A DNA stretch of 64,000 nucleotides, taken from the NCBI RefSeq assembly GCF_947507565.1, contig NC_089184.1, forward strand, positions 806,001-870,000, in the 5' to 3' direction. The notes beneath the pieces are model-generated. The model was not told the DNA's origin. It saw only the letters and a list, made by a program, of their open reading frames with translations, and made no database searches. Shown one piece after another: positions 1 through 14,900 of this stretch. The first letter of the stretch is position 1, and every line of letters begins with the position of its first letter. The position numbers were made by a program, and so were the translations under genes. Source of the DNA: Oscarella lobularis (Eukaryota; Porifera; Homoscleromorpha; Homosclerophorida; Oscarellidae).

Positions 1-58
1 GGTAATTTGACTTGTATGTACGGTAGCAATAACGCAATGAAGCTATTCCTTTGCTTAG

Positions 59-802
59 ATTTTGTATCGTCTTGTACTTTTAGCAAGGGAAGCACTCAAG
101 GCGTTCATCATAGACGACGTATCTACTGGCAGTTTTAGTTTGAAGGTACCTCGTTTCTTTGACTTTTTACCATCAATTGATTCTGTCTCTATTGCTATCT
201 TGCAGCAAATTTTCAGGCCATCTCTAGATGATTTTGACGTCATTATTCGACTGAAACCAAGCCACCTTCCTCGTCTTCTCGAGGCTAAAGGGCATCATAA
301 GCAAAAGCATCAAAAATCTCGCCCTATCAAAAGTGACACTCTCCCTGTTTTCGATTTCAATCCGGCTGTAGAATATCTCACTGATCTGGAGGTAAAACCC
401 TTCGGTATTGAGAATCAGCTGTCATCGCGCATTCTAGGATGCCTATGGTGACGTGGCCATGTTTTTCCATGATCTCTACGGGGGTGCACTCATCGCAGTC
501 GTATGGAAACCGACAGCAGTCGAGCCTCAGGCCTTCAAGGCAAGAAAAGCGTCATCAGCCCAAAAGTACTGACTCGTTCTTATAGATTGGCAGCGTCGTC
601 AGTTTGATGCCACAAGCAAAAGGGAAAAAAGAGAAACTAAAGGTAGGACTGTCCAATAAATAGACGAGACTAATAGAAAAAATGGGCCCAGGCCATCACT
701 CCGGGAAAGACAAAGATGATTATCAACAAAAAAGCAATCATTGAAGACTTCAAAAGATTGGGTGAGGATCTAGTCGACTCAATTGAAATACAGAAATCTT
801 GA
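59..802 (+). CDS. NOL6: NOL6 / Utp22-like nucleolar protein, C-terminal part (5' end outside the window)
   Basis: Small-subunit processome protein of pre-rRNA processing in the nucleolus. Proposed exons are 59-145, 206-391, 438-539, 586-642 and 692-802. The joined reading gives segments typical of the NOL6 C-terminus: FRPSLDDFDVIIRL, then FFHDLYGGALIAVVWKPT, then AIIEDFKRLGEDLVDSI before a TGA at 800-802. Introns are 46-60 nt. The third (540-585) starts with GC (AAG|GCAAGA) and is the only way found to keep the frame. The last acceptor is set at 691 rather than 676, because 676 would leave a 34-nt intron. The gene converges on LSM6, with 81 bp between stops. The identity rests on remembered family sequence; exon ends are inferred. 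Confidence 0.85.
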
Positions 803-883
803 AACTTAATTATCAATATCAAAGACTCTTCTACAGACAAGCTCGCACACACAAAAGCAACTTGGCAATACTCTACTGTCTCT

Positions 884-1280
884 TTATGATCGCTTCTGAG
901 CGCTGATGTACAACACTGGCGAAAAGAGACCATCAACTACGCCGAAGACGCGCGCGCGAGTGTCGTTACCGTTATTTCCTCGGATAAAGGCGTCCCCGTA
1001 CTTCTGCTTCAACTGGAAAGGGACAAAATCGCGATTTTTGCGATGTTTGGACGTCTCGGTTACCTGCCCGTTTACATATTCCTCGGTTTGCTCCAGTGCT
1101 ATGTTCATGTAGCCGTCGAGGCAGGTGAGAACTCCTTCGCGATGAATGCAATCGGGGAGCGTCCCGAAACCGCGTTATTGGGAGCTTACCTCTGTAATCG
1201 ACGCCAGAATTTAGTTTGACTACGACGGGTCGTCCTATTATTTGCTTTAGAAAGTCACTAGGATTTTGTTTTTTGCTCAT
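884..1280 (-). CDS. LSM6: U6 snRNA-associated Sm-like protein LSm6
   Basis: Subunit of the Lsm2-8 ring that binds the 3' end of U6 snRNA in the nucleus, and of the Lsm1-7 ring in mRNA decay. Four exons (1280-1190, 1134-1064, 1012-970, 915-884) join in frame to 78 residues; human LSM6 has 80. Sm1 is seen as PSDFLKQIIGRPVVVKLNSG and VDYRG, Sm2 as KYGDAFIRGNNVLYIS. The start is the ATG at 1280-1278, directly before SKKQNPSDF. SUB1 lies upstream on the same strand, with only 79 bp between the SUB1 stop and this start, so the promoter must be very short or lie in the SUB1 3' end. No other family fits. Confidence 0.96.
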
Positions 1281-1359
1281 TTTTCGAAAACGTGCAGAAA
1301 TTATACGGGAAGCTTGGGTCCTTAGTTTACTCCTTAGCGCGCTACAGCAACTCGAAAAG

Positions 1360-1894
1360 TCAAAAATTTTCCAAAGCCGTGTCAATCTTTGGAATTAATT
1401 TCTTTAAAGTCTCGTATTGATCCAGAGTGAGACACACACCTGAAAACCAATACACTAATATAAACTAATCACAAATATTTCTCATTTACCTTTTCTGCCT
1501 GGTTTCAGGCTTCCGTCATCTGCTGTATAGAACTCCCGAATGTCAACGCGAGCCTGTCCTCTAAACTCGCTCACACTCACGAACCGCTTATTTCCAAGCT
1601 AAAATTAACTTATTAATTAATTAATTAATTTTTTATTTAGGTTTGAATATTACCGAAAACCTTCCTTCTTCCTCTTCCTCTTCCTCTTCTTCTACGTGTT
1701 TCTTTTTCTTCTCTTTTTTAGGCTTCTTTTCAACGCGACTTTTCTTCGCCTTGCTCTCGCTTTTCCCGCCTGCGTTTCCTCCCTGGAAACACGCTGTCTA
1801 AAATGCGCTGACTGCACGTGCTGTTCACCTCGTCGTCGTCGTCGTCTGAAGAGGATAAGACGTACTTGGCGCTCTTTGGAGCTTTCTGAGACAT
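1360..1894 (-). CDS. SUB1: Activated RNA polymerase II coactivator p15 (PC4/SUB1)
   Basis: Single-stranded-DNA-binding transcriptional coactivator. Four exons (1894-1829, 1782-1654, 1598-1490, 1439-1360) give 127 residues, the same length as human SUB1. The N-terminal half is a serine/aspartate patch (SSSDDDDDE), then a lysine-rich and a glutamate-rich stretch. The C-terminal PC4 domain shows KRFVSVSEFRGQARVDIREF, then GSLKPGRK and LTLDQYETLKKLIPKID. The serine-aspartate cluster resembles the CK2-phosphorylated region of the family; phosphorylation here is inference. It is divergent from ZFR, with 463 bp between start codons. Confidence 0.95.
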
Positions 1895-2357
1895 TTCCCT
1901 CGCTCGGTCGAGTGACGAAATCAACGCGCGCGCTAACTAAAAGAAGTCTGTGTTCGTTTGCCAGGCTCAGGCCGCTCGGCGAATTTCTCGTTGACATGAC
2001 AAGTGCGACAGTTCATCTATTATGTGTCTAGTATCGTTAGACGGTTTCTCGCACCGTAGGAGGAAATCAAAGAGAACTCGCTCGTCAGAAAAACCAAAAG
2101 AAAGCCTCTGGAAAGACGTCCGCCGATCACGGCGGAAATAAAGGGCTTTCGCTGACCGAACGCAAGCAGAGGTGAGGCAACGGGGCACGTAGTGGCACCC
2201 GTAACAGTCAATCTATTTAGGGACGCGGAAAAGTTGCGGGATAAACAAAAACTCGCCGACGAAAAGAAGTCAGGAAGCGGGAAAAAATAGCGATTCAGGA
2301 CATTTTTTTCTTGTTTTTTGTCCGGGACTCTTATGCATAGCGTACTGGTGATCCAAA
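1895..2357. promoter_or_regulatory. Shared intergenic region between SUB1 (-) and ZFR (+)
   Basis: The 463 bp separate two divergent start codons, so both promoters and 5' UTRs must fall here unless upstream noncoding exons exist. Open frames cross it on both strands, but none resembles a protein and each ends in low-complexity translation. No clear TATA box was found. It is a candidate bidirectional promoter by position only. Confidence 0.5.
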
Positions 2358-7043
<4,686 letters not shown>

Positions 7044-7072
7044 ACAATATCTTACATACTATATGGAGGAGC

Positions 7073-9241
7073 TCAAGTCACAAGAGAAGCCGCCTTGCTG
7101 TCTTTTCTTACAAAAAACGGTAATAGTTCTGTTGGTGCTTTATAATGGATTTCTTTCTGTCCTTCAAAAGGCGTTGTCCCATCGTTTCCATCAATCCACG
7201 TTCCCGCCGGCAGATACAGCGTCCGAATGGTCTCCTTGGGCCGAATTACCGGCGCAACGAGAACGTCATCGCCCAATAGAAATTGATCATTGACTAATTG
7301 GGCTTGCGGATCCGTCGGCGCTATCCACCAAAGCGGCCGAACGATAGGATAACCCGTCAAAGCGCTCTCTTTTGCCAAATCGACAATATACGAACCAAAG
7401 CGTTCGTGTAATTGCACCGCCTTGCGAACCGGATCCAAAACGGAAGAATCCAGACACCGCGAGTTCCACGGCGCGAGCGAGAACTGCATCGCCGGCATTA
7501 GCGCCGTCGCTTGAGCCCAACGCACGAAGAGCTCGTCGTAACCCGACGGGCAAACGGTCTTACGAAAGTCGTCCGGATCGTACGCATTACCGCCAATCAT
7601 ATCCGGAAGAACGAACGGATAGCCCATAACGCTTAGGGTGAGCACGGAAACGACGAGCGCGTGGAGCCCGTTATCGAGATCCCATCTCGAGTCCTTATCC
7701 ATCACGCGAACGAGAAGGGGCAGATGCTGCGTGAAATAGCCGACGCGCACCTCGGCGAGCGGCGCAAAACGAGCCGCCACGTCGGCGTACATTGCGGAAT
7801 ATTCGCCCGGGTTGCCGACCATCTGATCGAATGAGAACACGTCCGGTAAGAAGGAGACTTCGGCGCCGTCAAATTTGAACGAGTCGACGCCATAGTGAGA
7901 CCGCATTTTTTCCAGCCGTTCAATGAACCAAGCTGCTGCTTCCGGGTTGGTGACGTCGAGGACGGCGGCGGCAGACGACTGGCTATTCCACCAGGACACC
8001 AAACCGACCGTCTCTCGCGATCCCTTTACCCAGTATTGGCTCTCCAAGCCCTCCTTGAACGCCTGTGAATCGACATTAGCGAATGGGTGTACCCACGTTG
8101 TCACGTTGAATCCCTTCGAATGAAGCGTCTCGATCATACGAGAAGCGTTCGGAAATTTCGCTGAATCAAAATCGAAATCGCCGTAATGTGACGAGTACCC
8201 GTCGTCGATTTCGATATTGCTGAAGCTGAAGTTATAACGAATAATATCATCGGCGAATTGCAACACGTTCGTTTCATTGACATTCGATTTGTACTCGGCC
8301 CACGTGGACCAGATGGGCCGCTCGAATAGACTTTGATCTGGCGTTCCAGTAGGACGCTCGAAAAACGTCTCCACGACCAAATCATACAAAGCTCGCAGAT
8401 CATCGTGAACGCAGAGCATGTAACTCAACTCCAGTATCCCTTCATAATTCGGATAGGCCAAGGGATCCAACCGCGCTTCCAATCGCATCGACCCGCCGTC
8501 AAATCCGACGAAGAGCGGCACAGTACGATTCACTGCAATAACCACACCTACGCTGCTCAACCATATAGGCTGTAATACGGATCCGTAAGCGCTCGGATTC
8601 GAATAGAGATCCCCCGAAGTAAATGCCCCCGCGGGACGAGAAGCGTTCGTTTCTAGCGGCCACGCGGGTTTATGCGTTTCCGCGCCGCCGTACCAGTTCG
8701 CCTCCGACAGGTCGTACGAGTCCGCGAGCGACGTCGTTTCGCGCGTCGTCGCCGTCCAATGAACGCGAAAGCACGCCGCGCGTGCGTCGCTCATGTTTAC
8801 GCGATCGACGACGAGATTCGCTTCTCCCGTCCACGTCGCGTTGCGCCGATCGGACGCGTCGTCGACGATCGGGTCGTTTGTTCGCAGATCGCGACCGATG
8901 CGACCGCGCAGCACGATCGCGCCGTTGTGCGAGACGACGAGACGTCGCGCGAGTTCGTCGATTTTCAGACGCGAATCGCCGGCGCCGTCGACGTTGCCGT
9001 CGTCGTCACGCGGTTCTAAAGTGTATGCGCAGATGACGGCGACGATGGCAACGATGCCGAGAACGGTGACGGCGGCGATTAGACAACGTTTCGATGGCGC
9101 GGGTTTTTTGGGGGGCCCTGGTGCCTCGTCGACTGCAGGTTCGTCTTTCTTTTTGACATTTTTGACATTCGTTTTAGCGTCGTCTTCTTTTGGGTCCTCG
9201 TTTTCCTTCGATATGAGCGCTTCGTCGTCTCCCGATTCCAT
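7073..9241 (-). CDS. MYORG: Myogenesis-regulating glycosidase-like GH31 enzyme, type II membrane protein
   Basis: Family GH31 glycoside hydrolase of the secretory pathway. The single uninterrupted frame encodes 722 residues; human MYORG has 714 and is also encoded by one exon. A cytosolic acidic/lysine tail is followed by one membrane segment at about residues 53-73, then the lumenal enzyme. The GH31 nucleophile block is DSFKFDGAE (Asp about 458) and the acid/base block is MDKDSRW (Asp about 517), close to the human positions. FVLPDMIGGN follows as in the family. Several N-x-S/T sequons are present. Human MYORG is reported to be an alpha-galactosidase; substrate here is inferred. Its stop is 29 bp from that of ZFR. 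Confidence 0.92.
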   Translation of the reverse strand: MESGDDEALISKENEDPKEDDAKTNVKNVKKKDEPAVDEAPGPPKKPAPSKRCLIAAVTVLGIVAIVAVICAYTLEPRDDDGNVDGAGDSRLKIDELARRLVVSHNGAIVLRGRIGRDLRTNDPIVDDASDRRNATWTGEANLVVDRVNMSDARAACFRVHWTATTRETTSLADSYDLSEANWYGGAETHKPAWPLETNASRPAGAFTSGDLYSNPSAYGSVLQPIWLSSVGVVIAVNRTVPLFVGFDGGSMRLEARLDPLAYPNYEGILELSYMLCVHDDLRALYDLVVETFFERPTGTPDQSLFERPIWSTWAEYKSNVNETNVLQFADDIIRYNFSFSNIEIDDGYSSHYGDFDFDSAKFPNASRMIETLHSKGFNVTTWVHPFANVDSQAFKEGLESQYWVKGSRETVGLVSWWNSQSSAAAVLDVTNPEAAAWFIERLEKMRSHYGVDSFKFDGAEVSFLPDVFSFDQMVGNPGEYSAMYADVAARFAPLAEVRVGYFTQHLPLLVRVMDKDSRWDLDNGLHALVVSVLTLSVMGYPFVLPDMIGGNAYDPDDFRKTVCPSGYDELFVRWAQATALMPAMQFSLAPWNSRCLDSSVLDPVRKAVQLHERFGSYIVDLAKESALTGYPIVRPLWWIAPTDPQAQLVNDQFLLGDDVLVAPVIRPKETIRTLYLPAGTWIDGNDGTTPFEGQKEIHYKAPTELLPFFVRKDSKAASLVT

Positions 9242-10044
9242 CGTAGTCGAGGGCGTGGTTACTCACGCGACCGAGCACATGTCGCTGTACCTTGATTGAC
9301 TGATTGCCGCTTTGACCATCGGGCCATCGCAAATTCTTTTCTATTCCAGTCTTTTTTGCTCCCTCTGAGAACCGCGATTTAGCATTTTGTTCCGACTGGC
9401 GCGCGCTCCCAGAAACCGGATTCTCTGAATGGGCTCTTGAGCCATTTGCTTCTAAGGCTGCGGTTGCCATATCTGATTACTGATGACTGCCCCCTAAGAG
9501 ATACTGCAAGGCAAAGACCCCACGTAAACGGATAAGAACGAACCGCGGAAGTGCACCGTCTCGCTCTCCCCGGACAACCGACTTTCTAGACTCGTACATT
9601 CACACGCGGAATTGACCGCCTCCCCGCGTCGAACCCAACCCAGCCCCCCTGGCACGTAAATACAATAAACCGGATGTGTAATCGTCATGTGACATTGATT
9701 CCATTCTCCTGACGCGACGTGTGACAGAGAAAGGAGAAGTGGGCGGGCTTACGAGCCATTATAAATGGGATTGGGCTCATTGAGACGACTCGTTCATTTT
9801 CTCGACGTTGGTGGCGCCGGAGTGGTGCGCTTGATTGAGTCAGCACTTGTTGGTCCACTGGATTAAGGGCCGAACGATAGGACCAAACGATAACGCCCTG
9901 CCTATTGGAGACGCCGCGTCACTTGGACTCCAGCTGGCCTCTGTGGCTTTCGTCCCAATTCATTTACCTTTAAAGAACTCGTTGTCGTGACCGAGCACAA
10001 TCATTCGCCGTTCGGCAGCGTTCCTCGATCCCTAGCTCCGCGCT
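9242..10044. promoter_or_regulatory. Intergenic region between MYORG (-) and the RERG-like GTPase (+), with a TATA-like element
   Basis: About 800 bp separate the two divergent starts. The plus strand carries GGGCGGGC near 9741-9748 and TATAAAT at 9760-9766, spaced as a GC box plus TATA box would be. The likely start would be about 30 bp downstream, near 9790. That leaves a 5' UTR of about 250 nt before the ATG at 10045. Open frames here show no protein similarity. Promoter function is inferred from motifs only. Confidence 0.45.
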
Positions 10045-11366
10045 ATGATGACCGAAGTGCATCGACTAGCAATGGATCAGTCGTTCCATCATCATCATCA
10101 TCACCACCACCATCACCATCATCACCATCCCCACAAGCGATTGGGAAGCGACGTTTCGAGCGGAGGAAAACGCGTACCGACTCGCACCTGCAAGGTCATG
10201 ATTCTCGGCGCCGCCGACGTTGGGAAGTCCGGTAAGCGTACACGCGCACGCGATCGCGAGAGAGCGCTAGAGAGAGATCGAGAGGCGAAACACAAACCGT
10301 AGCTATGGGTTGCTGTTAACATTTACGACGTCTGAGCCTTCTTATATAAACGAACGCTTTGCCCTTTGATACCTCGATCGAGACGGTCACTTCCTCGTAT
10401 AATAGCTCCGCGCCATGGAGTCTAACTGGATTTTCGTTTCTGTTTTGCAGCGCTCGTCGTCAGGTACATAACGAAGCGCTTTCTTCACGAGTACGATTCC
10501 GCAGGTTAGTCGAGTCATCTGCCGTTTCCTTTTTCGAGTAAACAGTCGTAGTTATGTCCCGCTTGAATATTCATTCTCGGTCGTGCGTGTACGTCGCGAC
10601 GACGTGCCCGCAGGCGCGCGCGAATCAAGTCCACTTAGCGTTCCACTCTATCCATGAATTCTACAAACGGGTTGTTTATCTTCTGTAGAAAATGTCTACA
10701 TCAAGGAGGCGATGCTCGGAGGCCAGCGATGCGAACTGAAAATCCTCGACACGTCAACGAATACGGTACGTAAGAGAGACGGAAGGAGAGCGCCGCAGGG
10801 CGCCAAATTTGTCATCTTCTAACCGCGCGCTCCTTTCATAGACCGACACGACAATGTATGACATCTGGAGCACGTGGTCGGACTGTTTCGTTCTCGTCTA
10901 CAGCATCACCGATCCGGAGAGCCTTCGTCACGTCATCGAAGCTAAACGCGACATCGATCATCGGCGTCGCTTCAATCCTGCCTACTTTATTCTCGTCGGT
11001 AATAAATGCGATCTTCTCCAACAGCGACGCGTCACCGAGCGCGAGGGTCGCGCGACGGCGGACGCGCTCGGCTGCGCCGCCTTTTACGAAGTATCGGCGC
11101 GCGACAACGTCAGCGTTCAGACGGCGTTCGAAAATTCGCTCAATTCTCCCGATTCGAAACGGCTCAGCTATCGTCGAAATAGCGTAATCGGCGCCGCCAC
11201 TCCGGCGCCGGTGGCGCCCACTCCCGAAAAAAAGAAATACTTTTGGAGTCGATCGAAAAAATCGGCGTCCAAAGGACGATCCGTCGAGGCGCCCTCGCCG
11301 ACGATTCGCGATCCGCTCGCGCTTCGATCGATCACTGCGATGCGCCGATCGTCCATTCCTTGGTGA
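10045..11366 (+). CDS. RERG/RASL-type Ras-like GTPase with N-terminal polyhistidine and degenerate switch motifs
   Basis: Small GTPase-fold protein closest to RERG and RASL11/12. Exons are 10045-10231, 10451-10504, 10689-10765 and 10842-11366. The P-loop GAADVGKSAL is intact, as are NKCD (G4) and the SAR motif (G5). Two switch elements are altered: the G2 threonine region reads EYDSAAENVY instead of a YDPTxE form, and the G3 DTAGQ is DTSTN (10748-10762). An N-terminal tract of about 14 consecutive histidines precedes the domain. The C-terminus is long, serine/arginine-rich and has no CAAX box. Loss of G2/G3 residues suggests weak or absent GTP hydrolysis, as in other atypical RASL proteins; this is inference. 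Confidence 0.85.
10093..10137 (+). repeat. CAT/CAC run encoding about 14 histidines
   Basis: Mixed CAT and CAC codons form a continuous histidine tract in exon 1 of the RERG-like gene. Use of two codons rather than one pure repeat suggests selection on the protein or an old expansion. Confidence 0.9.
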
Positions 11367-11927
11367 ATTATAGCGTTCAAGTTGAAGATAAGCCGTAGTT
11401 TTTTAGTAGGAACTAACTATTTATGAAAATAATTATCTGACGAAGAGGCGCCGTGTTCATTTGCTCTATCTCTTTTTTTTGTAATTGCATGCTGCTAACG
11501 TTCTGATCTACACTATTTGGTATGAGAACAATGGCTGCAGATTGACCTTGTGGCCATGTTGTCGATTCTCGTATATTGAGTTATCTCGTCTCTGTCGGTC
11601 ACGTGTTAGGGACGCTGTCACGCGCGCGCGCTTTCTCAATTAGCAAAGAAGACTGTCAGGGCCGCCAAAGCTATTACTGCCCATTAAGAGAGGAGTTCCA
11701 TCTTGTATTTGCATGCATATTAAGTGTTTCTCTGAACGCTGTGTGACTTCAAGTTTTTCATTAGCATTAATTAGTAGGGAATGCACGAAGGCGGAAATTC
11801 TGCAGAGTTTTTGAAAATTCTTTGTCTCCAACTCGAGACCACCTGCGTCTTTCGTTGGAAAGAAAACAGTCTTCTCCTATCCGGGGAAAGCGTCTCCCTT
11901 CAGTTGATTTCAACTCACATAGAAAAA
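11367..11927. other. Intergenic, RERG-like GTPase 3' side to INTS3 start
   Basis: About 560 bp between two plus-strand genes. No AATAAA was noted just after the GTPase stop. A CG-rich GCGCGCGCGC stretch near 11621 and an open frame from 11781 run into INTS3 exon 1 in the same frame. The INTS3 start was set at the ATG at 11928, so an upstream extension is possible but looks unlike INTS3. Confidence 0.4.
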
Positions 11928-14900
11928 ATGGGCGATTCCGTCGAATGTCGCCTATTCGAACGTACGAAACTAGATCCACCCGACGAAATAGAGGAGGTGA
12001 CTCGAAAAAAGCTCACAGCGCACTCGCGTACCCCCTCGAAGCTCTCAAACGTGCAGAAATGGCGAGCGTGCCACAACGCCGTCCTCAAACTCATAGCCGG
12101 AGCGTCCGAACAGGAAGCCCACGACATTCTAAGCGCAAAGGCAAGCAATCGAACGTCAGGGAAGGACTCCAATTCACTTTCGGGGCCCCCTTAGGTTTGC
12201 CGAAGCGTGCAGGAACACGAGGAAGTGTCCGTGGGCCTCTTGAACATAATTTTGACTAATCCTGGCGCCGCTCGTACGGTAAGAGAAGACGAGGTCGAAT
12301 CCGGGATTTTCGCATTTTTGACGTCACATTTTTAGCGGTACAGCGATTTGGCTTTTGTTACTCGCGATGGACTCGGTTTGGTTGTAAATTGCCTCGAGTT
12401 CATCGTCATGGAGAAGTTTAGACGCATGAGGGAAATGACTAAGCAGCAGGTGGTGGGGGGGAGGGGGGGAGAGGGGGATTGGCTTGGACTCAAGCTCGTT
12501 CTAACCGTCCCTATCAGATTCTGTGGATCGTAAACGAAATGGTTAGAAATAGGTTTGCTGGCGTTGAGAGGGTCTGCATTGCCTTATTGAAGCAGATCGA
12601 AGGTTCAATAGTTAATGCCAATATTGAACCACCTATTTCAATATTATAAGGGGGTAACACGATGCCTGGGAACGTGCGACTTGCTGACAGCGTACTCCGA
12701 GTATTTAGGGATAATAGGTAGACGTCTAGACGGGAGAGCCGATTTCCTTGCTTTGATTCTTTCTTCTCTTGCGAGGGAGTGGCTCGAGAGTTTGCCCAGA
12801 ATTGTCTGTTTCGCTGTCTACACGTACCTGAGACTCATACAAGACCACAGTTCTCCCGCGTTGACGTCGCTTCGCAATGCAGAAGTCGATTTCTGCATAG
12901 CGTGTCTGAGAACGCAAGTAGGGGGGCTGAAGATGAGAAAACGTAGTGTCTTCTCATAACGGTCAGCTCTTAGTTCATGGACTGCGCAGCTATTGGCAGA
13001 GACCTCGTTCGTCTCTTACAGACAATAGCTAGGTCAGTACTGATCGATCACCGTATGCAGTACTTAATTAATCAGTGGGCTATCTAGGATTCCGGAGTTT
13101 GCTGCCTTATGGAAAGACATACTGCAAAATCCCACCTCGCTGAGTCCTCACTTCTCAGGTTCTAGCATAGCATATTGGAGCGTTTCTTTTTTTAAAATTT
13201 TTTCTTTAATTATTAAGGCGTTCTCCAACTTCTTACCGTTCGCACGTCGAGGCACTACATTGCTAGTCGTCTGACGTCTGATATGGAAGCGAAGTTGAAT
13301 TTTTTAGCAATGCAGGTCAAATTTGGCCATCAGAAACGATACCAGGATTGGTTTCAGAGAGACGTGCGTAATGGCCTTGAAAGCGATTACGTCATCTGTA
13401 TATATACGTAAAATGGTATTTTAGTATTTACTAACGCCTGAAAGCCAATCTCTCATCAGCGACTTCATTCGATACATTTGCTGTATAATTCATCCGTCGA
13501 ACGAAATTCTTTCGTCGGACGTCGTGCAACGGTGGGCCATCATAGGATGGCTTCTAACGAAATGCCAGGTAACGAACGCTATAATGACTTCCCATGCCGC
13601 ATCTTTTTCCTTCTAGTCCAACGTTGCCGCGTGCAATGCTAAGCTGGCTCTCTTCTACGATTGGTTTTTCTACAATCCCGAGCACGAGAGCATAATGTGT
13701 ATAGGTGAGAAAGGGTTGATCTGAAGAGAATAGGAATTATTTCCCCTTCAGAACCCGCCATTCTAATAATGAGCTATTCCGTTAACACGCATCCCAATAT
13801 CACGGCAACCTTGATCGACTTCCTAGTCAGAGTAAAATTCTTAGACACACTCGCCTCTATAACGCAGATGAGTTATTTCTCCAGATGATACCGGCTTTTG
13901 GTGAAGGCCTAGAAGAGTACGTCTCCCATGGCGTAAACAACGCTATTCGCGATATATTAGAAAAACGCGTCGTAGGGTAGGAAAGCACTCTCTGCCTCCG
14001 TCCCATCTCCCCGTAAACTACGTCGATTCAGGTCGATTGACCAACTTATTTCCAGTCCCCGTCTCGACAGCGTGCTGACGGGATCGTTTCAGCGCGCTGT
14101 TCAGCGCGCGCTCGATCACTTTCAAAATCCCGAGCCGTTTCGTGACGGCGACGATGACGTCGTTGTTATCGAGGACGAAGAGGTGGGCGGCGGCGGCGGA
14201 GTCGATTCTGGCGTTTTTCCGTCGTCTATTGACGATGAAAGCGAAAGAATGGAGAAGCCGGTAAAGGGAGTGGAATTGGGGGAGGTGGAGATCGTGGAAG
14301 AGGAAGAAGACGCGGAGGAGAAAGAGAAAACGGGAGAGGACGAAGCGGAAATTGATCTTGGGGAAGAATTGCGTCGTCTACCGGACAGATGGGTTCGAAA
14401 AATAGAAGCCCTAAAGAGGGATAGGTAAAGTCCCCTTAGAAACAAACCATGGGGCGTTTAGCAATATAGAGCAATTTTGACGTCATTATTTTTGTAATAG
14501 TCTGGATGTGAGACGAAAAGCGGTCGACGAATTGATGGAGTCAGTTGTTCGCGAGATCGACGTACGTTCAAGTCAATTGAACGCCCTTGCAAAATGCATG
14601 GCAATCCGGCTGAAATCCGACTTCGATGACGCCTGCGAAATCGAAGGGTAACTGAACTCTGATAAAAAAGTCGTGTTCTATTGCGATCTTGTTTTCCAGG
14701 GAAATGTCAGATGTTGGCAGATCTCTACCCTTCTCCCTATTTCGGTGCATCCGTCTCTCCTTTCCCTTATTTATTATTTACATAGGGTTTTCTAGCCATG
14801 CGGATCCAGCGAGACCGTCGAACGTCTATCGTCGAGTCGTCGCCTTTCTGCCGCGTCTCTTCAACCACGAGAATCGTCTCGGCTACACGCTGCTCTACTA

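Noticed and set aside
643-676. 34-nt intron in NOL6
   Set aside because: It is shorter than all other introns here; the acceptor at 691 gives 49 nt and an equally good protein.
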